64,000 bases of DNA from Paenibacillus sp. JQZ6Y-1 (GCF_040719145.1 NZ_JBFDUZ010000005.1:62001-126000); one strand, 5' to 3'; positions 1 to 9,139 are shown, numbered from the stretch's first letter. Numbers and translations: made by a program. The notes: generated by a model from the sequence alone, not told the origin.

Positions 1-84
1 ATATTGATTTATTTATTTTCAATATTAATTGCTCTCCTTATAGTCGGAGGCCTGGTTAAATTATTAATTGATTATCTAATATAA
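1..84 (+). CDS. C-terminal tail of a membrane protein, possible CBASS effector (partial)
   Basis: Only the last 27 codons lie in the window, ending at a TAA. They encode an almost continuous hydrophobic helix (Leu, Ile, Val and paired Gly) followed by a short tail, so the protein ends with a transmembrane segment. The stop lies 12 bases before the start of the CD-NTase gene, so the two are very probably co-transcribed. In CBASS operons the gene next to the cyclase often encodes a membrane effector (S-4TM, SLATT and other pore-like families). That context makes an effector role likely, but the fragment is too short to assign a family. Confidence 0.6.
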   Translation: MLIYLFSILIALLIVGGLVKLLIDYLI

Positions 85-96
85 AGGGGACAGAAA

Positions 97-1518
97 ATGC
101 TAAAAGATTCATTTAAAGAATTTGCAGACGCTATAGCTGTAAACGTACAAAAGCTAACTGTAGATGGAACTGAAACAGAGGAGCAAAGTGATGATTCTGA
201 CAAAGACGATCCTAAAATGTTGAGTCGGTATTATCGTATTGTTAATAAATTAAATGATACATACTGGCAAGAAGATGATGATCAAGATCATGGCCATATT
301 ATAGGATCTTTAGGCAGAAAGACAGCTATTAAAGGAATTAGTGATATGGATATGCTCTTTGTATTGCCATCTGAAGTAAAAAAAGATTTTGATTCTCGAG
401 AAGGAAATGTCCAGTCTAAGCTGCTGCAGGAAGTCAAAGGGCGAATTAAAGAAATCTATCCAAATACGATTGTACGTGGCGATGGACAAGTTGTTGTTGT
501 TAGTATGAAAAGTGCTAAATGTGAAATTGAAGTCTGTCCAGTTTTTGAACGGACAGATGGAGCTTTTGATTATCCAGACAGCAATGATGGAGGGCGCTGG
601 AAAAAAACGAATCCCATTCCTGAGGCTACAGAGTCGGAAATTATGATCGATCTTACAAATGCTCACTATCAAAATGTTTGTCGAATAATCCGAGCTTGGA
701 AAAACAACAAAGGTTTTAAATTTGGAGGATTGTTAATTGATACGCTAGTGTATAACTTTTTTAAAGATGAGAGATATATACACTATCAGGAATGTGACTT
801 TGATAGTTATTTACAGTTATTTATTGATCTATTTAAATACCTCAAAGATCAAGATGCAAATAAAAAATATTGGTTGGCTTTAGGTAGCCGCCAGCATGTG
901 TATAAAAGCAACAGTAAATTTATTACTCGCGCTAAAAAAGCTTATAATAAACTAAATGGTTGTACGGAGGAAGACGATAATATTTATGAATTGTTACAAG
1001 ATGTTTTTGGTACCGCTTTCCCAGCACCTACGCTCATAACCAAAACTTCCAGTGCTACGGCTTCTTTCTCCAAATCCTTTAGTAATACCGAAGAATCCAT
1101 TACAAATATGTTTTCTGTTGATATTCGTTATGAGCTTGAAATTGATTGTGAGGTTGATCTTTCAGGTTATCGTAGAAAATCACTTCGTGAAATGCTTAGA
1201 AATACTCTTCAATTGCCTGCAAGAAAAACGTTAACTTTTAAGATTACGTACAATGAGTTTGAAGAAAAATATAAAAAAATACGCGTTGACGATCAGAAAA
1301 ATTACAACAGTTATCGTGTGTATTGGAAGGTCCTCAATCGAGGATCCGAAGCTAGAAGTAGAGATTGTATCCGAGGGCAGATTCGTTCAGGGAAAGAAAC
1401 CAAAGTAGAGGTTACTTCTTTCAAGGGCAAGCATATTGTAGAATGTTATATTGTCCATGATAATGTAGTAGTGGCTAAAGATCGTATTTTAGTACCTATT
1501 GATCCAAGTGCCATTTAA
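97..1518 (+). CDS. CBASS CD-NTase (SMODS nucleotidyltransferase with AGS-C sensor domain)
   Basis: This protein is predicted to make a cyclic oligonucleotide alarm signal on phage infection, which then activates a partner effector. The 473-residue product has the polymerase-beta-type active site: G70-S71, then D83-x-D85 in the motif ISDMDMLFVLP. A third acidic residue lies in EIEVCP (E145, Glu rather than the more usual Asp). The last ~135 residues match the AGS-C domain, with WKVLNRGSEA, IRGQI, a late HIVECYIV and a final RILVPI. The length fits SMODS/AGS-C enzymes. AAAGGGG lies just upstream of the ATG. It follows a membrane protein tail by 12 bases and is last in its operon. The exact nucleotide product cannot be read from sequence. 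Confidence 0.88.
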   Translation: MLKDSFKEFADAIAVNVQKLTVDGTETEEQSDDSDKDDPKMLSRYYRIVNKLNDTYWQEDDDQDHGHIIGSLGRKTAIKGISDMDMLFVLPSEVKKDFDSREGNVQSKLLQEVKGRIKEIYPNTIVRGDGQVVVVSMKSAKCEIEVCPVFERTDGAFDYPDSNDGGRWKKTNPIPEATESEIMIDLTNAHYQNVCRIIRAWKNNKGFKFGGLLIDTLVYNFFKDERYIHYQECDFDSYLQLFIDLFKYLKDQDANKKYWLALGSRQHVYKSNSKFITRAKKAYNKLNGCTEEDDNIYELLQDVFGTAFPAPTLITKTSSATASFSKSFSNTEESITNMFSVDIRYELEIDCEVDLSGYRRKSLREMLRNTLQLPARKTLTFKITYNEFEEKYKKIRVDDQKNYNSYRVYWKVLNRGSEARSRDCIRGQIRSGKETKVEVTSFKGKHIVECYIVHDNVVVAKDRILVPIDPSAI

Positions 1519-1596
1519 GTATAGATTTTAAAACACCTTTATCAACAGAAAATGTTAAATTTATTAGAGTAATATCTAACGCTGCATTCTATAAAG

Positions 1597-1627
1597 AACA
1601 GCACCTATGTGTCTATAGGTGCTGTTT
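1597..1627 (+). terminator. Intrinsic terminator after the CD-NTase gene
   Basis: A perfect 12-bp stem (AACAGCACCTAT paired with its complement) closes a 6-base loop and is followed by T-rich sequence. It ends the CBASS transcript. The rest of the gap up to the next gene at 1940 is AT-rich, and I see no gene or other signal in it. Confidence 0.75.
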
Positions 1628-1939
1628 CCATTTATATTGTAATCGATATAATATCACTGAGTTTTAGATATACTGCTTCATAGTCACTCGCGTATACGAT
1701 CAGGACGCAAATTATTTATAATGACCTCTGATTTTGTGTGATCGATTCACCTGTTTTTCAAGTTATCTTAAAATAATTTTTTTTCACACCCAAGCATCAT
1801 ATATAAAGGCTTTTGACTGAAACGATTATAGGGTTCACATAACATAGTCGATACCCCATCACATGAAGCACCTCCAGAATATCCGCCATTTCAAGTTCGC
1901 CGACCAAGAGGAATCTGAAACAGACGAATCCGAACAAGC

Positions 1940-3298
1940 TTATCGCGTACCTGTGGACGTCTCTACACTAGAACCAGCATTCACACCAAGCCCGACTACC
2001 GGTTTTTCTTCCGGCTGCTCTTCCTCCACCGTCCGCTGATCCGACAGCAGCAGATTCAGTACAACCGCTGCAATCGAGCCTGTCACGATACCATTTTGCA
2101 GCAATGGTTGTAGGAAGCTTGGCATTTGACCGAAAATTGCTGGCAATACTGCCGAACCGACACCAATCGCAATACTGCATGCCACGATCATCAGATTGCG
2201 ATCATTGCGCAGATTCACTTCCGCCAGAATCGACATACCGGATGCCGCGACTGAACCGAACATCACAACCATCGCTCCACCCAGAACCGCACTTGGAATC
2301 ACAGTTGTCAGTGCCGCTAGCTTAGGCAGCAGTCCGAGTACGACCATGATGCCGCCCGCTGCGAAGATCACATTACGCGTTTTTACTTTGGTCAGCGAGA
2401 TCAGACCGACATTTTGTGAGAAAGCAGTATAAGGAAACGCATTGAAAATACCGCCCAGCATAATCGCCAGACCTTCGGAGCGCAGCCCATTCACGATCCG
2501 GCGCTGCTCTACCTTTTGCTCGGTTGCTTTACCGACAGCGATATACACGCCTGTCGATTCCACCATGCTAACGATGTTCACGATGATCATCGTCGCAATC
2601 GCCACCCAGCTAAACTGTGGTGTACCAAAATAAAACGGCTGAGCCACACGCAGCCAAGACGCTTCCCCTACAGAAGCAAAGCTGACCATACCCATCGCGG
2701 AAGCGAGCAGGGTACCAGCTACCAGACCAACCAATACCGAGATCGAACGCAAAAAGCCAGTCGCAAACCGATTCACTAGCAAGATCACGATCAACGTCAC
2801 TAGCGCCAGCAACAGGTTATGCAGTGCGCCAAAGTCAGCGCTGCCCTGTCCACCAGCTACATTGTTCATCGCTACCGGAATCAACGATAGACCGATAATG
2901 GTTACGACGGAACCTGTCACGATTTTCGGGAAAAAGCGCAGCAGCTTACCATATAATGGTGCAGCCAGCACGACGAATATCCCCGAAATAATAATCGCTC
3001 CATACGCAGTTGGTAGATTGCTCGTCGATGCAATCGCAATGATCGGACCAACCGCTGTAAACGTACAACCGAGTACAACGGGCAAACCGCTACCAAAATA
3101 CCGAGTGCTCAGCACTTGCAGCAAGGTTGCCAGACCGCACGTGAACATATCCGCCGCGATCAGATACGCAAGCTGCTCCGCTGTCAGATGCAGTGCATTC
3201 CCGATAATCAGCGGTACCGCGATCGCTCCAGCATACATCGCCATCACATGCTGCAACCCCAGCGACAACACTTTACCCCTATTCATTCTATTTTCCAT
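1940..3298 (-). CDS. pbuX: Xanthine/purine permease, NCS2 family
   Basis: A 452-residue membrane carrier of the nucleobase:cation symporter-2 family, expected to import xanthine or a related purine with protons or sodium. About 12-14 hydrophobic segments are visible. Family landmarks are the early QHVMAMYAGAIAVPLIIG, the mid-protein NIVSMVESTGVY stretch and the later NAFPYTAFSQNVGLISLTKV. It is the second gene after xpt on the same strand, 269 bases downstream, the same pairing as B. subtilis xpt-pbuX. It should therefore share the guanine riboswitch in front of xpt. The charged, Glu-rich C-terminal tail is cytoplasmic. Substrate (xanthine versus urate or uracil) is inferred from the xpt neighbour. 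Confidence 0.88.
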   Translation of the reverse strand: MENRMNRGKVLSLGLQHVMAMYAGAIAVPLIIGNALHLTAEQLAYLIAADMFTCGLATLLQVLSTRYFGSGLPVVLGCTFTAVGPIIAIASTSNLPTAYGAIIISGIFVVLAAPLYGKLLRFFPKIVTGSVVTIIGLSLIPVAMNNVAGGQGSADFGALHNLLLALVTLIVILLVNRFATGFLRSISVLVGLVAGTLLASAMGMVSFASVGEASWLRVAQPFYFGTPQFSWVAIATMIIVNIVSMVESTGVYIAVGKATEQKVEQRRIVNGLRSEGLAIMLGGIFNAFPYTAFSQNVGLISLTKVKTRNVIFAAGGIMVVLGLLPKLAALTTVIPSAVLGGAMVVMFGSVAASGMSILAEVNLRNDRNLMIVACSIAIGVGSAVLPAIFGQMPSFLQPLLQNGIVTGSIAAVVLNLLLSDQRTVEEEQPEEKPVVGLGVNAGSSVETSTGTR

Positions 3299-3567
3299 TG
3301 AACTGAACCCCTTTTTCGTAAATGTAAAATATGGTATTTCCCTTGTTGCATTCGGCTACGCTGTGTAAGTATGCTTATCGTAGCTTCAAAATCAGAGCAT
3401 GTAATTCATTTTGCGATCAATTTCATATGAAGCATAAGTTTTATGTCTATTTTTGTGCATTGGAATATTTTGGTGTAAATAAACATTACATATATAGAGC
3501 GTAATTATACGTATGGTGATAATCGCAGTGTATTCCTGTCATCGTTGATTCGAGTTACGTTAGATAG

Positions 3568-4173
3568 CTATGCTTTCACGGCTACTGGAACGAGCGGCTG
3601 TTCATCAATAAACTCCACATGCCCTGGCGACATTGCCGAGATGCGCGCCAGCGATTGTACGGCAATATGGCGTTGCTCTAGCAAGCCGCGTCCTTCCTGA
3701 AAGGTCTTCTCAATCACACAGCCTACACCAACCAGATGCGCACCTGCCTGCTCCACAATATCCGCCAGTCCGACTAACGCCGCACCTGTTGCCAAAAAGT
3801 CATCCACGATCAGCACACGCTCGCCGGGCTGCAAATAATCCTGCACAATGCTCACCTGATACGTCTCGCCGCGCGTAAAGGAATGTACAGATGCCGCATA
3901 GACGCGGTCGCCCTGCGTAATCGCCTTTTTCTTTTTCGCATAAACAAACGGTACATGTAGTGCGATCCCTGTTGCCATCGCGAACTGAATGCCGCTTGCT
4001 TCAATTGTTAGAACCTTAGTAATCTGCTCGTGCGCGAACAGTCTGGCAAATTCCTGCCCAATCGCTACCGCTAGCTGTGTATCCACCTGATGATTCAAAA
4101 ACGAATCGACCTTCAGCACACGGTCGGACAGGATATTGCCTTCCGCCTGTATGCGTTGCTCCAATACTTTCAT
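3568..4173 (-). CDS. xpt: Xanthine phosphoribosyltransferase
   Basis: The cytoplasmic enzyme converts xanthine plus PRPP to XMP for purine salvage. The 201-residue product has the type I PRTase fold, with the PRPP-binding loop VLIVDDFLATGAA at residues 120-132 and the flexible-loop stretch YAKKKKAITQGDRVYAASVHSFT at about 78-100. Length and order match B. subtilis Xpt. A good Shine-Dalgarno (GAGGAGAG) precedes the ATG. It is first in the operon with pbuX, and its leader carries a complete purine riboswitch and terminator. Confidence 0.93.
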   Translation of the reverse strand: MKVLEQRIQAEGNILSDRVLKVDSFLNHQVDTQLAVAIGQEFARLFAHEQITKVLTIEASGIQFAMATGIALHVPFVYAKKKKAITQGDRVYAASVHSFTRGETYQVSIVQDYLQPGERVLIVDDFLATGAALVGLADIVEQAGAHLVGVGCVIEKTFQEGRGLLEQRHIAVQSLARISAMSPGHVEFIDEQPLVPVAVKA

Positions 4174-4237
4174 ATCTATCTCTCTCCTCGGTTTGGTATG
4201 CGGGGAAACCTATCGTTTCCAAGTGAAACATGCCGTA

Positions 4238-4289
4238 AAAAACAAAAAAGACAGGTCACCTGAGTTCGTTCCTCAAGTGAAGCCTGTCT
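4238..4289 (-). terminator. Expression-platform terminator of the guanine riboswitch
   Basis: On the minus strand, a ~16-bp stem (GACAGGCTTCACTTGAG against ACTCAGGTGACCTGTC) is followed by TTTTTTG. It lies between the aptamer and xpt. Guanine binding to the aptamer is expected to favour this hairpin and so stop transcription of xpt-pbuX. Confidence 0.85.
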
Positions 4290-4376
4290 GTAGGATTGTT
4301 CCAATACAGAATGCCAAAAAAGGCATTCCCGACTGCTGCCGTACGCAAATACAACGGCAGCAGCCAGCACGTTCTT

Positions 4377-4449
4377 CACTCATAGTCGGACAATTGCAGT
4401 GGTCGTCCGGTAGAAACTCCTGGGCCTTATTCCCAATATTATATGAGTG
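4377..4449 (-). ncRNA. Guanine-type purine riboswitch aptamer
   Basis: The minus-strand RNA has the purine aptamer consensus. P1 is CACTCAT paired with ATGAGTG. The conserved core ATATAATATT is followed by a P2/L2 hairpin, AGTTTCTACC, the P3/L3 hairpin and the closing GTCCGACTATGAG. The discriminator position in GACTAT is C rather than U, which specifies guanine (or hypoxanthine/xanthine) and not adenine. It sits directly upstream of xpt-pbuX. Confidence 0.95.
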
Positions 4450-4515
4450 TCACGACAGCATAATGCCAGATGGATTGTCCAGTTTCCGCATGTCGCTTTA
4501 TGAAATTATATATGT

Positions 4516-4544
4516 ATACTACACGCATTCATGTTAGCTTTCAA
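4516..4544 (-). promoter_or_regulatory. SigA-type promoter of xpt-pbuX
   Basis: On the minus strand, TTGAAA is separated by exactly 17 bases from TAGTAT. Transcription would start about 60 bases before the guanine aptamer, as expected for a riboswitch leader. Confidence 0.7.
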
Positions 4545-4911
4545 GGATAATTTTCATATTTTCATAGATGAGAATGAATGCTGACTTTTTACTGTTATAT
4601 CGATTCAAATAAAAAAGTTGCGATTTATTAATCTTCTAATCAATAATCTTTCTTATGCTATTTTTAGAATTTAGTATTCTAATTTTCTATCTTATAGACA
4701 TATGATTAAACACTACTACTTGTAAACTTTTACTTAAAAAATCTATTTTATGTGTACATTTATAATATTCTCATTATGAAAAGGTAAATTAAGTGAAACG
4801 TGTAGTGGATTCCGCAAAAAACCTGTTCAGCATTATTGATTCGCATTCTGCACATTACATAGATAAAACTTCACTTGTTGATCTTGGGAACATATTGGAT
4901 TGTATATTAAA

Positions 4912-4953
4912 GCAAAACACCCATCCGCACTTTCTGGCAGATGGGTGTTTTGC
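4912..4953. terminator. Terminator downstream of the EamA transporter gene
   Basis: A perfect 14-bp inverted repeat (GCAAAACACCCATC and its complement) flanks a 14-base loop. It has A/T runs on both sides, so it can act in either direction. It most likely ends the minus-strand transporter transcript. A short forward reading frame that runs through this hairpin was judged spurious. Confidence 0.7.
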
Positions 4954-5000
4954 ATTTCACTTTGTACATAGATTGTTTTAACAATATATACCTTTTCTCC

Positions 5001-5888
5001 TTACACCTTCACCTCAGCACGCCGTGAACGTAGCTTAATCCCCGTCACCAATCCAACACCGAGCAGGATAATCAGCAAACCGAGCAGCATCCCTAGCGAC
5101 AACGGCTCATCCAGAAACATCCAGCCCCAGAAAATGCCGAACACGGGAACGAGAAACGTTACACTCAGCGTCTTCACTGCTCCCACACTAATAATCAGGC
5201 GGAAATACAGCAGGTAGCCGAGCGAAGTAGACAACAGCGCCAATGCCAGTACCGACCAGATGACCGATACGGATGGAAGTTGAGTCGGTAGGAAGAACAG
5301 CGCTATCGGCAGCAGCAATAGTCCAGCTGCCAGCTGCTGTCCAATCGCCAGATTTAGCGGCTGCTCCCCTTTAAATGCACGCCCCGAGTAGATGCCGCCA
5401 ACTCCATAAAAGAGCGCCGCTCCTAGCGACATGGCTATCGCACCTATAGTACCGGTGCTGCCAGCATGTGCATTCCAACTGACGAGTACGATCACACCTG
5501 TTAAACCGAGCAGCAAACCAGCGATTTTGCGCGCAGTCAGTGGTTCCTTCATCCATACATAGGCGATGATCGCGGTAAACAGCGGTGTCATCGAATTCAA
5601 AATGGCTGCCAGCGAAGCATTCATGCTGAGTTCTGCACCAGCAATTAGGCAAAAGGGAATCGCAGCATTACATGCGCCAAGTATGAGGTATTGCTTCCAT
5701 TTATGTAACAATTGAGGTCGTTTGCGTAGCAACAACGCATATAGCAGCAGTGCCAGCCCAGCGATGAGCACGCGCAGATCGATGAGTACGAGTGGACCTA
5801 GCACTGGCACAGCTACGCGCATAAATAAAAATGACGCTCCCCACATTGCTGCCAGCAATATGAGCATTAGGGTATCTTTTGCTTTCAT
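5001..5888 (-). CDS. EamA/DMT-family transporter (RhaT-like)
   Basis: A 295-residue drug/metabolite-superfamily exporter made of two five-helix EamA repeats. It has ten hydrophobic segments, and both halves carry the typical motifs: AAMWGASFLFMRVAVPVLGP near the start, SMTPLFTAI at the end of the first repeat, and PVFGIFWGWMFLDEPLSLGM near the end. The C-terminus is short and basic, consistent with a cytoplasmic end. AAGGAG precedes the ATG. It is monocistronic. The substrate cannot be inferred; members export amino acids, metabolites or drugs. Confidence 0.85.
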   Translation of the reverse strand: MKAKDTLMLILLAAMWGASFLFMRVAVPVLGPLVLIDLRVLIAGLALLLYALLLRKRPQLLHKWKQYLILGACNAAIPFCLIAGAELSMNASLAAILNSMTPLFTAIIAYVWMKEPLTARKIAGLLLGLTGVIVLVSWNAHAGSTGTIGAIAMSLGAALFYGVGGIYSGRAFKGEQPLNLAIGQQLAAGLLLLPIALFFLPTQLPSVSVIWSVLALALLSTSLGYLLYFRLIISVGAVKTLSVTFLVPVFGIFWGWMFLDEPLSLGMLLGLLIILLGVGLVTGIKLRSRRAEVKV

Positions 5889-6024
5889 CTGTTTCGCTCC
5901 TTATCTGTAGAGGCTTATCAATATCTTCTATCTCCATTATATCGTGTATGCCAATAGGATACCGCCAAAAAACAGGCAGCACATTCAGAACGATGCTTGG
6001 ACATGCCACTCCAGCACTACAACA

Positions 6025-6067
6025 CAAAAAAGCGAAGCGTACGGCTGTAAGCCGCATCCACTTCGCT
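6025..6067 (-). terminator. Terminator after pyrD
   Basis: On the minus strand, AGCGAAG pairs with CTTCGCT around an inner GCGGCT/AGCCG hairpin, followed by TTTTTTG. It closes the pyrK-pyrD transcript. The remainder of the gap between the transporter gene and pyrD shows no other feature. Confidence 0.7.
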
Positions 6068-6216
6068 ATCCTATGTAGCCCTACTACAAAATAGAATGGA
6101 ATCACTCTCATCTTCCCATACAGATAGGGCGATTTATCGTCCCTGTGCTCACCTGCTTTATGCTAATAACGATACTTGTCCTTATTTCGATTCTACCTAA
6201 ACAAAAACTACATAAA

Positions 6217-7149
6217 CTACACAATACCTCGGATCTCTTCCAGCGATTCGATTCGTTGTTCGCGCAGCCATTGTTCCAATCCCTGCACGAACAGCTCTCC
6301 TGCTCGCAGATGGGTAAAGTTGTGCGTGCCAATCTGCACAGCCTGTGCACCTGCCATGATGAATTCGATCATATCCTCTACCGAAGCGATACCGCCCATA
6401 CCGACGACCGGAATGTGTACCGCATGTGCCACCTGATGCACCATACGCAGGGCAATGGGCTTAATGGCTGGACCCGATAAACCCGCATACAGATTGTCAA
6501 ACGCACTGCGGCGTCGATGAATATCGATCTTCATAGCGGAAAAGGTATTAATCAGTGAGACGGCATCTGCTCCCTCCTGCTCACACATTTGCGCCATCTG
6601 CACAATATTTTGTGCATTGGGCGATAGCTTGATCATGAGTGGGATGTGCGTGACTTCTCGTACCGCACGTACGATAGGGCGTGCCATCTCCGTATCGACG
6701 CCGAACTGGATACCGCCTTCTTTGACATTGGGGCAGGAAATGTTTAGCTCAATCATCTCCACACCGCGCTTCTCTATCTGGATGCGCCGCTTGCTATCCT
6801 CGCTGATCAATCGGGCGCCTTCCACGTATTCCTCTGCATTTGCTCCGCCCAGATTGGCGATAATGCACGGTCCGAGCGTCGCCATCTGTTCCAGCTCATG
6901 ATGTAGAAAATGCGCGATGCCCGGATTTTCCAAACCTACGCTGTTCAGCATACCTGAAGCTGTCTCCTGCAAACGGCAGCCTCGATTGCCTGATCGGGGA
7001 TGTAGCGTCAGCCCTTTGCCAGAAATGCCTCCAAGCACACCGACATCGTACAATTTTGCATATTCTTGTCCAAAGCCAAACGTACCGGATGCCATAATAA
7101 CAGGATTATTTAGAGACACCGCGCCTATTTTACAATGAAGCAAGCTCAC
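6217..7149 (-). CDS. pyrD: Dihydroorotate dehydrogenase B, catalytic subunit
   Basis: Oxidises dihydroorotate to orotate in pyrimidine synthesis, using FMN and passing electrons to PyrK. The 310-residue TIM barrel shows the N-terminal NPVIMASGTFG, the SGKGLT substrate loop, the catalytic cysteine C139 in NISCPN (class 1B enzymes use Cys) and the FMN phosphate-binding end GMGGIASVEDMIEFIMAGAQAVQIGT. The frame is open upstream, but the GTG at 7147-7149 has a GGGAGGTG site 7 bases before it. That start gives the family length and a 20-base overlap with the end of pyrK, a normal translational coupling. Confidence 0.92.
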   Translation of the reverse strand: MSLLHCKIGAVSLNNPVIMASGTFGFGQEYAKLYDVGVLGGISGKGLTLHPRSGNRGCRLQETASGMLNSVGLENPGIAHFLHHELEQMATLGPCIIANLGGANAEEYVEGARLISEDSKRRIQIEKRGVEMIELNISCPNVKEGGIQFGVDTEMARPIVRAVREVTHIPLMIKLSPNAQNIVQMAQMCEQEGADAVSLINTFSAMKIDIHRRRSAFDNLYAGLSGPAIKPIALRMVHQVAHAVHIPVVGMGGIASVEDMIEFIMAGAQAVQIGTHNFTHLRAGELFVQGLEQWLREQRIESLEEIRGIV

Positions 7150-7867
7150 GCCACAGCACCTCCCCTGCTGGAAATACTGGTCCTTCTTGACAAGTCCGAC
7201 GATTGCCGTGGGCAGTTTGAACGGTACAGCCAAGACAAGCACCAATACCGCAAGCCATCCGCTTTTCGATAGAGATATACAATTGCGAATGCGTACATTG
7301 GTCTGCTAGTGCCTTTAGCATTCCTGTCGGTCCACATGCCATCACAGTATCGTAGCGATCCGACTGTACATACTCCAAAATGCTGCGCGTGGGATGGCTC
7401 ATGACCTGAATCTGCTGCGGAGTCGCTGCTGCTTGACGATATTTTTCCACGGCAAACGGCTCTCCGGTATACCCAAGAAATACGTCGGCATGGCGGTAAT
7501 TTTGCAATACCGGTAGTAACGGTGCCACACCCATGCCTCCGCCAACCAGTGCCATTCGTCCGGGCTGTGCCAGCTGTGGAAATCCGTTGCCAAAAGGACC
7601 TTCCAGCAGCACCTGCTGCCCTATATCCAATTCGGCTAGCAATGCCGTCCCTCTTCCATGTACCCGATACAAAAAGGTAATCGTCTCTTCGCTCCGGTCA
7701 TGGATACTAATTGGGCGTGACAATAACGGATACCGATCTCCACGGTATCCGTCGTCACAGCGCAGCATATAAAATTGTCCCATCTCTCCGTCATAAGTTC
7801 CGGCAACGGTCATCCGGTAAATATCGTCAATCAGCCGTATATTGCTCACAATCTGTCCCATTTTCAT
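7130..7867 (-). CDS. pyrK: Dihydroorotate dehydrogenase B, electron-transfer subunit
   Basis: Carries FAD and a [2Fe-2S] cluster and transfers electrons from PyrD to NAD+. The 245-residue protein has the flavin-binding RPISI motif (about 51-55), the NAD-binding GGGMGVAPL (109-117), the ACGPTGML loop (178-185), and four cluster cysteines at 206, 211, 214 and 226 in CGIGACLGC and TCQEG. A GGGGG-rich site precedes the ATG, and a second ATG two codons later is also possible. The pair is not embedded in a larger pyrimidine operon here: the gene upstream is a YdcF-type protein and the gene downstream an exporter. I see no PyrR-type attenuator in the short leader. Confidence 0.92.
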   Translation of the reverse strand: MKMGQIVSNIRLIDDIYRMTVAGTYDGEMGQFYMLRCDDGYRGDRYPLLSRPISIHDRSEETITFLYRVHGRGTALLAELDIGQQVLLEGPFGNGFPQLAQPGRMALVGGGMGVAPLLPVLQNYRHADVFLGYTGEPFAVEKYRQAAATPQQIQVMSHPTRSILEYVQSDRYDTVMACGPTGMLKALADQCTHSQLYISIEKRMACGIGACLGCTVQTAHGNRRTCQEGPVFPAGEVLWRELASL

Positions 7868-8098
7868 CCGCCCCCTTTAACCGCCATCTATCATAGCAGG
7901 CGAGGCAGATATAGGTTGTAATTCTTCTCACAATAGAATGGGAAAAGAGGCAACATTGGCATTCGATATCATCGCTATCTTTGGTGTGCCATTGAGTGCT
8001 TCCTATACTCCTGTACACTTCTGCATGCCATACATACTTCTATATGCCTTTATACATATGGATCTACAGGGAATCGTTCGGCATCACGAATCCATCTC

Positions 8099-9139
8099 TT
8101 ACCGCACCAACCAGTGTACAAATGCGGGCATCATCACATACAGCCCGAGAACGCCGAGGATGATCAGCAGCATAATGGTGAAATGAATCCGGCGGTGCAT
8201 CACCAGCACTGCAATATATTCACGAATAAATGCCCCCGGCAAATAATACGGGGCGGTATGTGTACCGATTCCATCGCCATGAATCCCCGCAATACGGGCA
8301 TAGATGCCTGCGCGGAATACGTGAAAATTGTTGGTCACAAATACACAGCTATACGAGCGTCCCTGCATAATCTCTTCAATCAGCATACGCGAATAGCGCA
8401 TGTTTTGCAGCGTGTTGGTAGAGCGATCTTCCACAATGATATGGTTATCCGGGATGTCATACTCTAGCAAATACAGCCGCATCGCTGCCGCTTCGGACAC
8501 TAGCTCATCTGCCCCTTGCCCACCGGAAACGACGATCATCGGCGCTTTGCCCAATTGCTGTTGCTGACGATACAACTTAATGCCGCCATCGAGTCGGCTG
8601 GCAAGCAAAGGCGGCACTCGGTCCTTGATCAGTCCACTGCCAAGTACGATCACATAATCGGTCAGATAGCCCGGTCGGTGAATATTGTATAATAGCGACG
8701 AGACAAGATAGCAGATCACGAGAAAGCCAAAATAAATCATATACAGCTCCAGTACAACTACAGGCAATTGCAGCCAGCGTACTGGTGGTACGATCAATGT
8801 GAGAACAGGTACAACTACAATCCCGATCCCAACAACGACGGGCAGCAGATTGCGCAGCTTCCATCCTTCTTTACTCAGCAAAATGCGTCCGTTGTATACC
8901 AGCCCAATCGCTACACCAAGCAGCAGTACTGGCGACATCAGCAGCACGATCAATAATAGAAAAATACTAGCATATTGCCAGAATCCTTGCAGATTACTGA
9001 CTACGTACAACGCCACGCCGAATAGCAATGCCAGCAGACCGCTTGTTAAATACACACCATTTTGCAGGCGTCTACGGTCGACTGCATAGCTAATGCCGAA
9101 CAGTGTCAGCAGGATGGCAGCCAATCCCAGTATATACAT
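8099..9139 (-). CDS. YdcF/ElyC-family (DUF218) membrane protein
   Basis: A 346-residue protein with five or so N-terminal transmembrane helices (about residues 1-150). The DUF218 domain follows: YVIVLGSGL, then PMIVVSGGQGADELVSEA, EDRSTNT and CVFVTNNFHVFRAGIYAR, which are the family hallmarks. A last helix sits near the C-terminus. DUF218 proteins such as SanA and ElyC act at the cell envelope, but their chemistry is mostly unknown. I chose the ATG at 9137-9139 because GGGGAG lies 7 bases upstream; a longer start exists without a good site. It is monocistronic. Confidence 0.85.
   Translation of the reverse strand: MYILGLAAILLTLFGISYAVDRRRLQNGVYLTSGLLALLFGVALYVVSNLQGFWQYASIFLLLIVLLMSPVLLLGVAIGLVYNGRILLSKEGWKLRNLLPVVVGIGIVVVPVLTLIVPPVRWLQLPVVVLELYMIYFGFLVICYLVSSLLYNIHRPGYLTDYVIVLGSGLIKDRVPPLLASRLDGGIKLYRQQQQLGKAPMIVVSGGQGADELVSEAAAMRLYLLEYDIPDNHIIVEDRSTNTLQNMRYSRMLIEEIMQGRSYSCVFVTNNFHVFRAGIYARIAGIHGDGIGTHTAPYYLPGAFIREYIAVLVMHRRIHFTIMLLIILGVLGLYVMMPAFVHWLVR

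Noticed and set aside
2862-3368. 168-codon plus-strand frame opposite pbuX
   Set aside because: Antisense to a confident permease; no site or family.
4793-4981. 62-codon forward frame between xpt and the EamA gene
   Set aside because: It runs through a terminator hairpin, begins with GTG without a good site, and its product is not protein-like in composition.
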